A stretch of 64,000 nucleotides of DNA from an uncultured Eubacteriales bacterium (GTDB lineage Bacteria; Bacillota; Clostridia; Oscillospirales; Acutalibacteraceae), in NCBI GenBank assembly GCA_934692675.1, contig CAKUUD010000001.1, positions 186,001 through 250,000 on the forward strand. The letters are read 5' to 3'. The translations under genes and the position numbers were made by a program. The stretch's first letter is position 1; each line of letters opens with the position of its first letter. Below, piece by piece: positions 50,764 to 60,034 of this stretch. The notes under the pieces were generated by a model. That model ran no database searches and had not been told where the DNA came from. It saw only the letters and a list, made by a program, of their open reading frames with translations.

Positions 50764-51660
50764 TTATTTTTTAAGACTGAATGGTTGATAGATGTCATGA
50801 ACTTTGCAGAAGAATTTGAAAGCTTCAAAAATTTTATCATCGGATAAAGGAATATCACTTTCAAATGGCGAAGGGCTGGAGATTTTGTTAGATGGTGGGG
50901 TGCCGTCATAATAAAATTTAAAAGAGCGGGTGTCCTCCTTGTCGTGCCATAATGTCAAAGACGTAGAATCAATCTTTTTTACAGGGGTATATCCTTCTTT
51001 TTCTAACTCATGTTTTAACCCAGTTATATCCAAAACGAAATTTCCTTTTGAATTTGCCAGCGCTACATCCTTGCCGTTTACAACTTCGTGTTTGCAACGA
51101 TTATTCCAATTTCTTTGATCATAGAAATATTTCAATATTTTTGTAGCGATAAATACTTCCCTCTGATTTTTGGATTTTTGTGCCTCTTGTGGATTAGGTA
51201 TATGTAATTTTTTAGGAAGATTTTTGTCTAAATTCGGTGAACCGTTAATTCCAAAATGCTTAATGCATTCGTATCCTACTACGTGCATGTTCTGGTCGTG
51301 GTCAGGTATAAGGAAAAAGTATTTAACACGACGGTTGCACGGTGCCGCCGTTGGATGTGAAGTATAAAGTAATTTATCATCGAGCAGTCGAGAAATTACC
51401 GGCAGTTCACACTTGGGCCATTGATTTTTATCATTGCCTTCTGCTTCGAAATCAGGAATGATTCCATCGATAATGTATTCATCCGATAAAACTTTCGAAA
51501 CTTTTTCTTCTCTTTTTCTTTTGCGATCTTTTATAGCTTGTACGATGTCAATGTCATTTGGCTTTTGAGGTTCGATTGCAAATGATGAAAAGGGTAGTGA
51601 GGTTGAAAAAATCAATCCTAAAACTAATAATTTAGAGTGTTTTTTTAAATTTTTGAACAT
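50764..51660 (-). CDS. Exported Cys-containing paralogue (family member 2)
   Basis: A 298-residue protein: signal peptide 1-28 (SFAI), basic patch KDRKRKR (44-50), then a longer version of the family domain. Conserved elements: KCELPVIS, then APCNRRVKYFFLIPDHDQN, the cysteine in VGYECIKHFG, ILKYFYDQRNWNNRC, GNFVLDITGLKHEL and the terminal FEAFKFFCKVHD. An insertion of about 20 residues separates the first cysteine from CNRR, and the tail is longer (YQPFSLKK). Basic patch and family membership are clear; function is not. Confidence 0.7.
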   Translation of the reverse strand: MFKNLKKHSKLLVLGLIFSTSLPFSSFAIEPQKPNDIDIVQAIKDRKRKREEKVSKVLSDEYIIDGIIPDFEAEGNDKNQWPKCELPVISRLLDDKLLYTSHPTAAPCNRRVKYFFLIPDHDQNMHVVGYECIKHFGINGSPNLDKNLPKKLHIPNPQEAQKSKNQREVFIATKILKYFYDQRNWNNRCKHEVVNGKDVALANSKGNFVLDITGLKHELEKEGYTPVKKIDSTSLTLWHDKEDTRSFKFYYDGTPPSNKISSPSPFESDIPLSDDKIFEAFKFFCKVHDIYQPFSLKK

Positions 51661-51675
51661 TTTATAGTTCCTTTC

Positions 51676-52455
51676 TTATTTTTTTAATCCAAATCGTTGA
51701 CTAATTAGGTTTTTTTGACAGAAAAATTCAAAAGCTCTGAAAATTTTATCGTCAGATAAATTTCTTTGATTTTTTGAAGATTTGCACTCGTCGGAATAGC
51801 TATAGTCATAAGCTATTTTATAAACAGAATGGTCATCTTTATTTGGGAAAAATATAGTAATGACTTTACTGCGACCGCTAAGAATATCTTTAAATTCGGG
51901 ATTAGTTGCGAGTCCCGTTAAATACAATACGAAATTACCGCTTTCTTCTTTTTTGCACCATTTTCCATTAAGAAAATAATTTAATATCTTTGATGTGCTG
52001 ATGAGTTGCTTATTAAGGTCGTCAAAATTTTGAGGGTTGTCCAAATTATTTACATATATCTTTTTATGAATGGATTTGAAAAAACTTTTCTCAGCTAAAC
52101 TTTTGAGACAATTTCCTCCTGCTTTATGTAAGTTTCCCGAATAATCAGGTACAAGATAATAACGAGACAGCGGCCTGTTACAGGGAGTACCGTCTTTTGA
52201 TATTTCACAGCGTGCACATTCACCATCTTTTGGGGTGCAAAATTCTATAGGAATTATGCCAGCGATATCATATTTTTTTGATAAATCAGAGTTTACCTCT
52301 TCGCGCTTTCTTTTTTTAGCTGCTGATTTTTGTTCAGTTTTAATAGGTTCGGGTTGGTTTTGCGGCTTAACTGCATACGAAGAGAAGGGTATGGATGCGG
52401 AAAAGATTAAGGCAAGCGCTAATAATTTTGAATACTTTTTTAAACTTTTAAACAT
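51676..52455 (-). CDS. Exported Cys-containing paralogue (family member 1, operon-leading)
   Basis: A 259-residue protein: signal peptide 1-28 (SSYA), basic patch KKRKRE (47-52), which closely matches monopartite nuclear localisation signals, then the family domain. That domain has CARCEISKDGTPCNRPLSRY, VPDYSGNL, the cysteine in GGNCLKSL, ILNYFLNGKWC, GNFVLYLTGLATNPEF, ITIFF, YKIAYDYSY and the terminal FRAFEFFCQKN. The cysteine spacing C-x2-C ... C ... C resembles a zinc ribbon. The ATG at 52455 is preferred over a GTG at 52467 that overlaps AGGAG. First gene of the five-gene operon. Confidence 0.7.
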   Translation of the reverse strand: MFKSLKKYSKLLALALIFSASIPFSSYAVKPQNQPEPIKTEQKSAAKKRKREEVNSDLSKKYDIAGIIPIEFCTPKDGECARCEISKDGTPCNRPLSRYYLVPDYSGNLHKAGGNCLKSLAEKSFFKSIHKKIYVNNLDNPQNFDDLNKQLISTSKILNYFLNGKWCKKEESGNFVLYLTGLATNPEFKDILSGRSKVITIFFPNKDDHSVYKIAYDYSYSDECKSSKNQRNLSDDKIFRAFEFFCQKNLISQRFGLKK

Positions 52456-52892
52456 TTTGTTTTTCACTCCTGAATTGTGTTTTGTGTTGTGCGTTTGATA
52501 AATTCTGCCTTGAACTAAAGTTTAAGCATGGAAATTATTAAACACATATGGGGTTGAGAATTTTTTAGAAACGGGCAAATATTTTGAATATCAAAATAAA
52601 TTTGCCGGGTGGTGTGGGGCAATGAAAGGTAATTAAAATTATTGGAGTAGTTATTTAGACTTGTTTAAAATGCGTTGTAAACAACTCTACATAGTAGAAA
52701 CATTTAATAATCAACAGGTACCATCTTCGTGTAGATGAGATAAGAAACACTTTTTTAACCCCACGATATAAGTATATTAAAAAATAAATAATTATGCAAC
52801 CTAAAATTGAATGTAATTTTAATTTTAGTGAAATGTATTATTAGTTATGCCAATAATTGCAATTATTTGTAGTGATGTTTCATAATAAAAAT
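52456..52892 (-). other. Gene-free region holding a long leader and upstream DNA of the exported-protein operon
   Basis: No gene on either strand. On the minus strand a promoter-like pair lies at 52771-52799 and would give a transcript with ~300 untranslated bases before the first ATG. I see no clear riboswitch fold. Confidence 0.5.
52771..52799 (-). promoter_or_regulatory. Candidate promoter of the five-gene exported-protein operon
   Basis: On the minus strand TTGCAT (52794-52799), 17-base spacer, TATACT (52771-52776). No better match is seen nearer the first gene. Confidence 0.55.
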
Positions 52893-52917
52893 CCTACCTT
52901 GCATTTAACAAGGTAGG
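52893..52917 (-). terminator. Terminator of the lipoprotein gene
   Basis: The perfect 9-bp stem CCTACCTTG/CAAGGTAGG with a 7-base loop is followed on the minus strand by ATTTTTATT. Confidence 0.9.
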
Positions 52918-52940
52918 AAAGACAATTTCACATATTTAAA

Positions 52941-53642
52941 TTATTTAAATAGTTCGGAAATAGTTGTGTTGCAAAGTTGAATCACAAGATTGAACTGCTT
53001 TTCTTCGTCGTTTTCTGAATTTTTGTGTGTGTCGGGTTCTTCGCACAAGTATATTATAGCGCTTTTTTTGCTTTCCTTAGATTCTCCCATCCAGTAGTAA
53101 AGCCCGTCTTCAAATTTTACCGCCGGTTCTTTATCGCTTATAATTCCGTAATAATTAAATCCTGAACTTTTGAGTTTATTAACATAATTTTTAACGTCGT
53201 CAAGGCTTGCTCCAGAATAATAAATACACCAAATTGTATGATTTTTTTCGTTTTCGCCTTCGTTTACATATTCCGTTGCTATTATTTCTCCGTTGCCGTC
53301 ATATTTCATATTTGGACTTATAAAATCTGCAGTAGGCCATTCTTTACTTCCTGCTTTTACTTCAGATTTTTCGCTGCTGTTACTGCTTTCGCTGTTGCTG
53401 TCGGGTTGCTTATTTTCTTGACTATTTTTTGCTACGTTTTCTGAGCTTTGGCCGTTATTACTATCGCTATCGGAATCAGTTTTTTCTTGTTGATTTTCTG
53501 AACTATCCGTAGTGTTTTCGGAATTTTCCGAAGTTGAAGTTTCATTTTCTGCGTTGTTATTTTCAGACGATTGCTTTTGCCCACATGCTGTAATGGAAAG
53601 GCACATTAATAACGCCATTCCTAACAAAGATAGTTTTTTCAT
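52941..53642 (-). CDS. Lipoprotein with Ser/Asn/Glu-rich linker, unknown function
   Basis: A 233-residue lipoprotein: lipobox SITAC (Cys20), then ~75 residues of low complexity (Ser, Asn, Glu, Asp, Gln), then a globular domain from ~KEWPTADFISPNMKYDGNGE to the end. That domain resembles small DUF-type domains found in clostridial lipoproteins (IIATEYVNEGENEKNHTIWCIYYSGASLDDVKNY), perhaps ligand or cell-wall associated. The linker probably spans the cell wall. It lies 18 bases after the DUF975 gene. Confidence 0.75.
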   Translation of the reverse strand: MKKLSLLGMALLMCLSITACGQKQSSENNNAENETSTSENSENTTDSSENQQEKTDSDSDSNNGQSSENVAKNSQENKQPDSNSESSNSSEKSEVKAGSKEWPTADFISPNMKYDGNGEIIATEYVNEGENEKNHTIWCIYYSGASLDDVKNYVNKLKSSGFNYYGIISDKEPAVKFEDGLYYWMGESKESKKSAIIYLCEEPDTHKNSENDEEKQFNLVIQLCNTTISELFK

Positions 53643-53660
53643 GATAAATACCTCCTAATT

Positions 53661-54314
53661 TTATTTTTCATCATTTTTTAATTGAATATAGAAATTTGCT
53701 ACAGTCGCTTCCATGTAAGGACCCACATATATTACAGCTACTCCGAAAGTTATTACACACAACATTATCCACCAGAAAAATGATAAATACAGTGTGAATA
53801 ATTCCCATTTATGTCCATCCGTCATTCTCTTACTTAGATTTATGGCCTCAAGCGCAGAAATTTCCGGATTTTCCGCTAATATATACGGAGCCATTGAATA
53901 TGAAATCATTTTTATAATTCCAGGAATAATTAAAAGCAGTGACCATAACATCGTGAAAATACTTGTCAAAATGTACAGCAAAATTGAATTTCCGTAATTA
54001 GAAAATCCCGACATTAAATACTTTAGTCCGGTTTTTTCTCCTTGAGCATTTTGAAGATAAGTTTTCTTTTGGCCTATCAACAGAGCAGGGAAAATCAGTA
54101 TACTAACCAAGCACATCGGAAAGAATAAGAAGCTCCAATTTGTTTGATATCTAAATGTATTGTCATCTGTATAAAACGAATTTAAATTTAAAGCATTCAA
54201 CAATGTTTGCCTACCTGTTGATACAGATACCAAAAAATTTATAAAAAATAGGGTCATCACATTATTACGAATGTTACACTTAGCGTTAGCTTTCAATTCT
54301 TTTCTGCTTATCAT
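53661..54314 (-). CDS. DUF975 family integral membrane protein
   Basis: A 217-residue protein with four to five hydrophobic segments (around residues 17-35, 66-84, 111-135, 170-195). It starts with the family hallmark ISRKELKANAKCNIRNN, and the SYSMAPYILAENPEISALEAINLSKRMTDGHKWELF segment is the family signature loop (given here in part: NPEISALEAINLSKRMTDGH). The function of DUF975 proteins is not established. Co-directional with the lipoprotein gene. Confidence 0.88.
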   Translation of the reverse strand: MISRKELKANAKCNIRNNVMTLFFINFLVSVSTGRQTLLNALNLNSFYTDDNTFRYQTNWSFLFFPMCLVSILIFPALLIGQKKTYLQNAQGEKTGLKYLMSGFSNYGNSILLYILTSIFTMLWSLLLIIPGIIKMISYSMAPYILAENPEISALEAINLSKRMTDGHKWELFTLYLSFFWWIMLCVITFGVAVIYVGPYMEATVANFYIQLKNDEK

Positions 54315-54395
54315 TTAAATATCCCCTTTCTTGACTGTGCAATTTAGACAAATTCTAGCATAATTCTACAAAAACGTCAATATTTATTTTGCAAA

Positions 54396-57206
54396 CTATA
54401 ATTTTAAATATTCCCCAGTATAAGAATGCGGATTTTTAGAAATTTCTTCTGGAGTTCCTTCAGCAACTATCTCTCCGCCGTTTTCTCCGCCTTCTGGTCC
54501 CAAATCAATTATATAATCACATGTTTTTATAAGGTCAATATTGTGCTCTATGAGCAATATAGTATTGCCCGATGATACTAATTTTTGAAGCACATCTGAA
54601 AGTTTGTGAACGTCCGCAATGTGAAGTCCTGTAGTGGGTTCATCCAATATATAAAATGTTTTCCCGGTTGAACGTTTTGAAAGTTCGGTTGCCAGTTTAA
54701 CTCTCTGAGCTTCTCCTCCGGACAAAGTGGTGGCTGATTGACCTAATTTTATATAACCTAAACCGACTTCAGAAAGAGTATCCAGTTTCTTTTTTATTCG
54801 AGGAATGTTTTCGAAAAATTCCTTCGCTTCGTCAACAGTCATATTCAGAACATCACTTATATTTTTATCCTTGTATTTTATGGTTAGAGTTTCATTGCTG
54901 TATCTTTTTCCTTTGCATACTTCGCACGGAACGTATATATCAGAGAGAAAATGCATTTCTATTTTTATTATTCCGTCTCCCTGACATGCTTCGCATCGGC
55001 CTCCTTTTACATTAAAAGAGAACCTTCCGCTTTTGTATCCTTTCGCTTTGGCTTCGGTTGTGGAGGCAAACAGTTCTCTTATATCCGTAAATAATCCAGT
55101 ATAAGTCGCAGGATTTGAACGAGGAGTTCTTCCGATGGGCGCTTGACTAATGTCTATAACTTTGTCCAGGTGTTCAGTTCCTAAGATATTCTTGTGTTTT
55201 CCGGGGATATTTTTTGCTTTGTTTAGTACTACCGATAATTTTTTATAGATTATTTCATTGACCAGTGTTGATTTTCCCGAACCTGATACACCGGTAACTC
55301 CTGTTATTGTACCTAGCGGAATTTTTACGTTTATATTTTTGAGATTATTTTCTGAAGCTCCTTGTATTTCTAAAAATTTTCCATTTCCTTTTCTTCTGGA
55401 TTTAGGGATCGGGATGTACTTTTTATGGCTTAAATATTGTCCGGTAATAGAATTAGGACAATTTTTAATATCGTCTATAGTTCCGGCACAGACAATTTCT
55501 CCTCCGTTTACTCCTGAACCTGGTCCGACGTCTACGATGTAATCAGCGGCGTACATTGTGTCTTCGTCATGTTCAACCACAATAACGCTATTACCGCTGT
55601 TTCTTAAATTTTTAAGGGCAGATATCAATTTTTGATTATCTCTTTGATGAAGTCCTATACTGGGCTCGTCCAAAACGTATAGAACGCCCATTAAAGCTGA
55701 TCCTATTTGAGTTGCAAGCCGTATTCTCTGGCTTTCTCCTCCTGATAAAGTCCCCGATGATCTTGCGAGCGTAAGATACTCAAGACCTACATTTTTTAAG
55801 AATGTAAGCCTATTTTTAATTTCTTTTAAAATCGGAGCTGCTATTACTGAGGATTTTTCGGGCAATTTTAAACTTTCAAAAAATTCTAAAGATTTAGTCA
55901 CCGACATTTTGCAAAGCTCGGCTATATTTAACCCTCCGACAGTCACAGCAAGAGAAATAGGGGAGAGCCTGTCTCCGTGACAATGGTCACAAGGTATTTC
56001 GTTCATAAACGATTCTATCTCTTGTTTTATCCAAGCGCTTTTTGTTTCCCGGAATCTTCTTTCCAAGTTCGGAATTATACCTTCAAATTTATTTTTGTAC
56101 ATGGTTTTTCCGAAAGCGGTTTCTTTCACAAGATCCAAAGTTTCTCCGCCCGTTCCGTAAAGGACTGCATTTAAAGCTTCTTTCGGCAGATCGCTTATAG
56201 GAGTGTCCAAAGAAAAATTATATTTTTTTGATAGTGCTTTAAAATACATATTCGCAATGGAATTGCCTTCCATCGACCAGCCGCTGCCCTTGATTCCTCC
56301 TTGGTTTATCGATTTGGAAGTGTCAGGTACGATAAGTTTTTCGTCAATTTTTAAAAATATTCCAAGGCCTGTGCATTTTTTGCATGCACCAAAGGGACTG
56401 TTGAAAGAAAACATTCTGGGTTCCAATTTTTCGGTCGCAATATTATGTTCAGGGCACGCCAAATTTTTGGAAAATAGTATGTCGTCTTTCATATCCACAT
56501 TTACGACTATTATTCCGCCGGACATGTTTGCCGCGGTTTCTACAGCCTCAGCAATTCTGGACTTATATTCTTTCTTTGTTACTATCCTGTCCACCACTAT
56601 GTCGATATTATGTTTTTGATTTTTGGAAAGGACTATATTTTCAGATAAATCTCGTATTTCTCCGTCTACGCGAACTCGTACAAAGCCTTCTTTTTTAGCG
56701 GCATCAAGTTTTTTGCCGTGCTCTCCTTTTTCACCTCTTACGATAGGCGCCATAATTTGAATTTTTTTGTTATCGCCCATATTTAAAATTTTATCTACAA
56801 TTTGATCGATGGTTTGGCTGGTTATTTCTCTTTTACAAATGGGGCAATGAGGGATTCCTGTTCTGGCGTATAAAAGCCTTAGATAGTCGTATATTTCTGT
56901 GACCGTCCCAACTGTTGAACGAGGATTTTTAGATGTTGTTTTTTGGTCGATAGAAACAGCTGGCGAAAGGCCTTCTATGCTTTCTACGTCGGGTTTATCC
57001 ATCTGACCCAAAAATTGCCGTGCGTATGAAGAAAGAGATTCCATATATCTTCGTTGTCCCTCTGCATATATAGTGTCAAACGCAAGGGAAGACTTTCCAG
57101 AACCTGATAAGCCTGTAAATACTACTAATTTATCTCTTGGAACTTTTAAACTTACATTTTTTAAATTGTGGACTTTTGCTCCTTTTATAATTATATCTTT
57201 TTGCAT
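54396..57206 (-). CDS. uvrA: Excinuclease ABC subunit A
   Basis: A 936-residue damage-recognition ATPase of nucleotide excision repair. It has two ABC ATPase modules: the first Walker A FTGLSGSGKSSLAFDTIYAE, the second VTGVSGSGKSTLVNEIIY, with signatures TLSGGESQRIRLATQ and TLSGGEAQRVKLATE. The zinc-finger Cys pairs are present (CPICKREITSQT, later CEACQGDGIIKIEMHF and CEVCKGKRY). The ATG at 57206 is chosen; a GTG at 57215 overlaps the GGGAG ribosome site. It is 16 bases after uvrB and forms a uvrBA operon. Confidence 0.97.
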   Translation of the reverse strand: MQKDIIIKGAKVHNLKNVSLKVPRDKLVVFTGLSGSGKSSLAFDTIYAEGQRRYMESLSSYARQFLGQMDKPDVESIEGLSPAVSIDQKTTSKNPRSTVGTVTEIYDYLRLLYARTGIPHCPICKREITSQTIDQIVDKILNMGDNKKIQIMAPIVRGEKGEHGKKLDAAKKEGFVRVRVDGEIRDLSENIVLSKNQKHNIDIVVDRIVTKKEYKSRIAEAVETAANMSGGIIVVNVDMKDDILFSKNLACPEHNIATEKLEPRMFSFNSPFGACKKCTGLGIFLKIDEKLIVPDTSKSINQGGIKGSGWSMEGNSIANMYFKALSKKYNFSLDTPISDLPKEALNAVLYGTGGETLDLVKETAFGKTMYKNKFEGIIPNLERRFRETKSAWIKQEIESFMNEIPCDHCHGDRLSPISLAVTVGGLNIAELCKMSVTKSLEFFESLKLPEKSSVIAAPILKEIKNRLTFLKNVGLEYLTLARSSGTLSGGESQRIRLATQIGSALMGVLYVLDEPSIGLHQRDNQKLISALKNLRNSGNSVIVVEHDEDTMYAADYIVDVGPGSGVNGGEIVCAGTIDDIKNCPNSITGQYLSHKKYIPIPKSRRKGNGKFLEIQGASENNLKNINVKIPLGTITGVTGVSGSGKSTLVNEIIYKKLSVVLNKAKNIPGKHKNILGTEHLDKVIDISQAPIGRTPRSNPATYTGLFTDIRELFASTTEAKAKGYKSGRFSFNVKGGRCEACQGDGIIKIEMHFLSDIYVPCEVCKGKRYSNETLTIKYKDKNISDVLNMTVDEAKEFFENIPRIKKKLDTLSEVGLGYIKLGQSATTLSGGEAQRVKLATELSKRSTGKTFYILDEPTTGLHIADVHKLSDVLQKLVSSGNTILLIEHNIDLIKTCDYIIDLGPEGGENGGEIVAEGTPEEISKNPHSYTGEYLKL

Positions 57207-57222
57207 ATGTTTCACTCCCTAA

Positions 57223-59181
57223 TTAAGAATTTTTTATTTTTTGAATTTGGTCTCTCAAAAATGCAGCGTGCTCAAACTCCAGCATCTGTGCCGCCAGTTT
57301 CATTTCTTTTGAAAGGTCTCTTAAAAGCACTTCTTTTTCTTTCTTGCTTAAATCCGAATAGGAATCTTTACTGTTACCACTGCTTTTTTGGGAGATTTCC
57401 AGTATTTCGGTTACTTTTTTGTTTATGGTTTTAGGTATGATATTGTTCTTTTTATTATAGTCGGATTGTATTTTTCTTCTTCTTTCAGTTTCTTTAATGG
57501 CTTGTTCCATAGAAGGTGTAACTTCGTCCGCGTACATTATAACATATCCGTCGGAATTTCTCGCGGCTCGTCCAATTGTTTGTATGAGAGAACGTGATGA
57601 ACGTAAGAACCCTTCTTTATCGGCGTCAAGTATCGCCACTAAAGATACCTCGGGAATGTCAAGACCTTCTCTTAATAAGTTTATGCCTACAAGCACATCT
57701 ACTTTTCCTAGCCTTAAATTTCTTATTATTTCCATTCTTTCTATTGTATCGATATCGCTGTGCATATAAGTTACTTTTATTCCCGCGTCTTTTAAGTAAG
57801 AAGTCAAATTTTCGGCCATTTTTTTGGTGAGGGTAGTGACCAATACCCTTTCATTTTTTGCTGTTCTTGAATTTATCTCAGAAATTAAATCTTCGATTTG
57901 ACCATCTGTCGGCCTGACCGAAATTATAGGGTCTAGAAGGCCTGTCGGACGTATCACTTGCTCGACTACATTTTTACTTTTTTCCAGTTCAAAATCTCCC
58001 GGAGTAGCACTTACAAAAATTACTTGATTAATTTTAGAGTAGAATTCATCAAAATTCATCGGCCTGTTGTCGTATGCCGAAGGCAACCTGAATCCGTATT
58101 CTATTAAGTTTTCTTTCCTGGCTCTGTCTCCTGCATACATAGCCCTTACTTGAGGCAAAGTTACATGCGATTCATCTATGAACATTAAAAAATCATCCGG
58201 GAAATAATCAAATAGTGTAGTAGGGGTGCTACCGGGTTCTCTGCCTGTTAATACTCTCGAATAGTTTTCGATGCCTTTACAGAAGCCGATTTCTTTTAAC
58301 ATTTCTGTGTCGTAATTAACTCTTTCTGTTATTCTTTGGGCTTCAATAAGTTTACCTTGGCTTCTAAAGTAATTTGCTCTTTCATCGGCCTCTTGTTTTA
58401 ATTTCTTTATTGCAACTTCAAGTTTTTCTGGAGGGACTATATAATGCGATGCAGGGTAGATTGCAATGTGTTTTAAATTTGATATTACATTCCCGGTTAC
58501 CGGATTTATTTCGGAAATTTTTTCGATATAATCTCCAAAAAATTCAACCCTTATAACTTTATCATTTGAGTTTGCAGGGAAAATTTCCACTACATCTCCT
58601 CTGACTCTAAATCGGTTTCTTCTTAGGTCAACGTCGTTTCTTTCATATTGAAGTTTTGTAAGCTTTCTAATCAGCGAATCTCGACTTTTTTCGGTGTTGG
58701 GTCTTAAAGAAATTACCATGGATTTATAATCTATAGGGCTTCCCAAACTGTATATGCATGACACGCTGGCAACAATTATAACATCGTTTCTTTCCGACAA
58801 AGCCGATGTCGCTGAGTGCCTTAATTTATCTATTTCGTCGTTAATTGACGAGTCTTTTTCTATATATGTGTCCGTGGAAGCTATATAAGACTCCGGCTGG
58901 TAATAGTCATAATAGGAAACAAAATATTCCACAGCATTATTTGGAAAAAAAGATTTAAATTCCGAACAAAGCTGCGCAGCCAATGTTTTGTTGTGGGCTA
59001 GTATCAACGTTGGCTTTTGAACTTTTTCTATTATATTTGCCATGGTAAAAGTTTTCCCGGAACCGGTTACTCCTAAGAGAGTTTGTTCTTTGTACCCTTT
59101 TTTTATACCTTCCGAAAGAGACTCTACTGCGTGCTCTTGGTCTCCGCAAAGTTTAAAATCAGATTCTATTTTAAAATTCAT
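57223..59181 (-). CDS. uvrB: Excinuclease ABC subunit B
   Basis: A 652-residue helicase-fold protein that verifies damage and loads UvrC. Walker A is LLGVTGSGKTFTMANII, the beta-hairpin region contains YYDYYQPESYI, and DEAD-box-like DESHVTLPQ and helicase motif VI QTIGRAARN are present. The C-terminal UVR domain (KEMKLAAQMLEFEHAAFLRD) binds UvrC. Full length, AGGAGG ribosome site, first gene of the uvrBA operon. Confidence 0.97.
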   Translation of the reverse strand: MNFKIESDFKLCGDQEHAVESLSEGIKKGYKEQTLLGVTGSGKTFTMANIIEKVQKPTLILAHNKTLAAQLCSEFKSFFPNNAVEYFVSYYDYYQPESYIASTDTYIEKDSSINDEIDKLRHSATSALSERNDVIIVASVSCIYSLGSPIDYKSMVISLRPNTEKSRDSLIRKLTKLQYERNDVDLRRNRFRVRGDVVEIFPANSNDKVIRVEFFGDYIEKISEINPVTGNVISNLKHIAIYPASHYIVPPEKLEVAIKKLKQEADERANYFRSQGKLIEAQRITERVNYDTEMLKEIGFCKGIENYSRVLTGREPGSTPTTLFDYFPDDFLMFIDESHVTLPQVRAMYAGDRARKENLIEYGFRLPSAYDNRPMNFDEFYSKINQVIFVSATPGDFELEKSKNVVEQVIRPTGLLDPIISVRPTDGQIEDLISEINSRTAKNERVLVTTLTKKMAENLTSYLKDAGIKVTYMHSDIDTIERMEIIRNLRLGKVDVLVGINLLREGLDIPEVSLVAILDADKEGFLRSSRSLIQTIGRAARNSDGYVIMYADEVTPSMEQAIKETERRRKIQSDYNKKNNIIPKTINKKVTEILEISQKSSGNSKDSYSDLSKKEKEVLLRDLSKEMKLAAQMLEFEHAAFLRDQIQKIKNS

Positions 59182-59299
59182 TTGTGTACCTCCTCTTTGT
59201 TTATAAATTTAGTTTGAGTTGAAAATAAATATATAACTTAGTATAATCTATACAATACAGTCTAATACATTTTACTACATAGGTAAAGGAGTGTAAAAT

Positions 59300-60034
59300 T
59301 TGATAGAAATTAATAACATAAGCAAGAAATTTAAAGAAAAAGAAGTATTAAAAAATGTCAGCTTTAAAGTGGATAATGGTGAAATCGTAGGCCTTTTGGG
59401 AGAAAACGGCGCCGGAAAATCAACTTTATTAAGGATAATAAGCACCATGCTTATTCCAACTTCAGGAAATGCAAATATAAATGGTACAGATTTAGTTAAA
59501 TGTCCCGAAAATGTCAGAAAACAAATAGGAATATTGTTTGGAAGCGAAGTTGGCCTATATGATAGATTAACCGCAAGAGAAAATTTGGAGTATTTTGCTA
59601 AATTAAACGGCATGGATGCTAAAAATTCCAAAGCCAGAATTGATTACCTAATTAACAGATTTAAATTTAAAAATTATGCAGATAAACAAGTTTATAATTT
59701 TTCTAAAGGCATGAAGCAAAAGGTCTCCATAGCTCGTTCGATAGTGCACGACCCGGCTGTAATGCTATTTGATGAACCTGATTCGGGACTGGATTTTAAA
59801 GCCGCAAAAATAATATTTGATTTCATGGAAGATTGTAAAAAAGAGGGCAAATCCATAATATTTTCCAGTCATTCTATGGAAAATATAAAAAATTATTCCG
59901 ATAGGATAGTGGTCTTGCATAAAGGAGAAATAATTAAAGAATTTAATGTTGAAGAGTACAGAAAAAAGTATACGGACAAAGAAATCAACGAAATACTTTT
60001 TAATTTGGTTTGTGACGGTGATGACGATGATTAG
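59300..60034 (+). CDS. ABC transporter ATP-binding protein, NatA-like
   Basis: A 244-residue ABC ATPase. Walker A is GLLGENGAGKSTLLRII, the Q-loop is near QIGILFGSEVG, the signature is YNFSKGMKQKVSIARS and Walker B is AVMLFDEPDSGLD. The start is TTG at 59300 behind AAAGGAG. Sequence and partner match NatAB-type Na+ or drug exporters. Its 3' end overlaps the permease gene by 14 bases. Confidence 0.93.
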   Translation: MIEINNISKKFKEKEVLKNVSFKVDNGEIVGLLGENGAGKSTLLRIISTMLIPTSGNANINGTDLVKCPENVRKQIGILFGSEVGLYDRLTARENLEYFAKLNGMDAKNSKARIDYLINRFKFKNYADKQVYNFSKGMKQKVSIARSIVHDPAVMLFDEPDSGLDFKAAKIIFDFMEDCKKEGKSIIFSSHSMENIKNYSDRIVVLHKGEIIKEFNVEEYRKKYTDKEINEILFNLVCDGDDDD

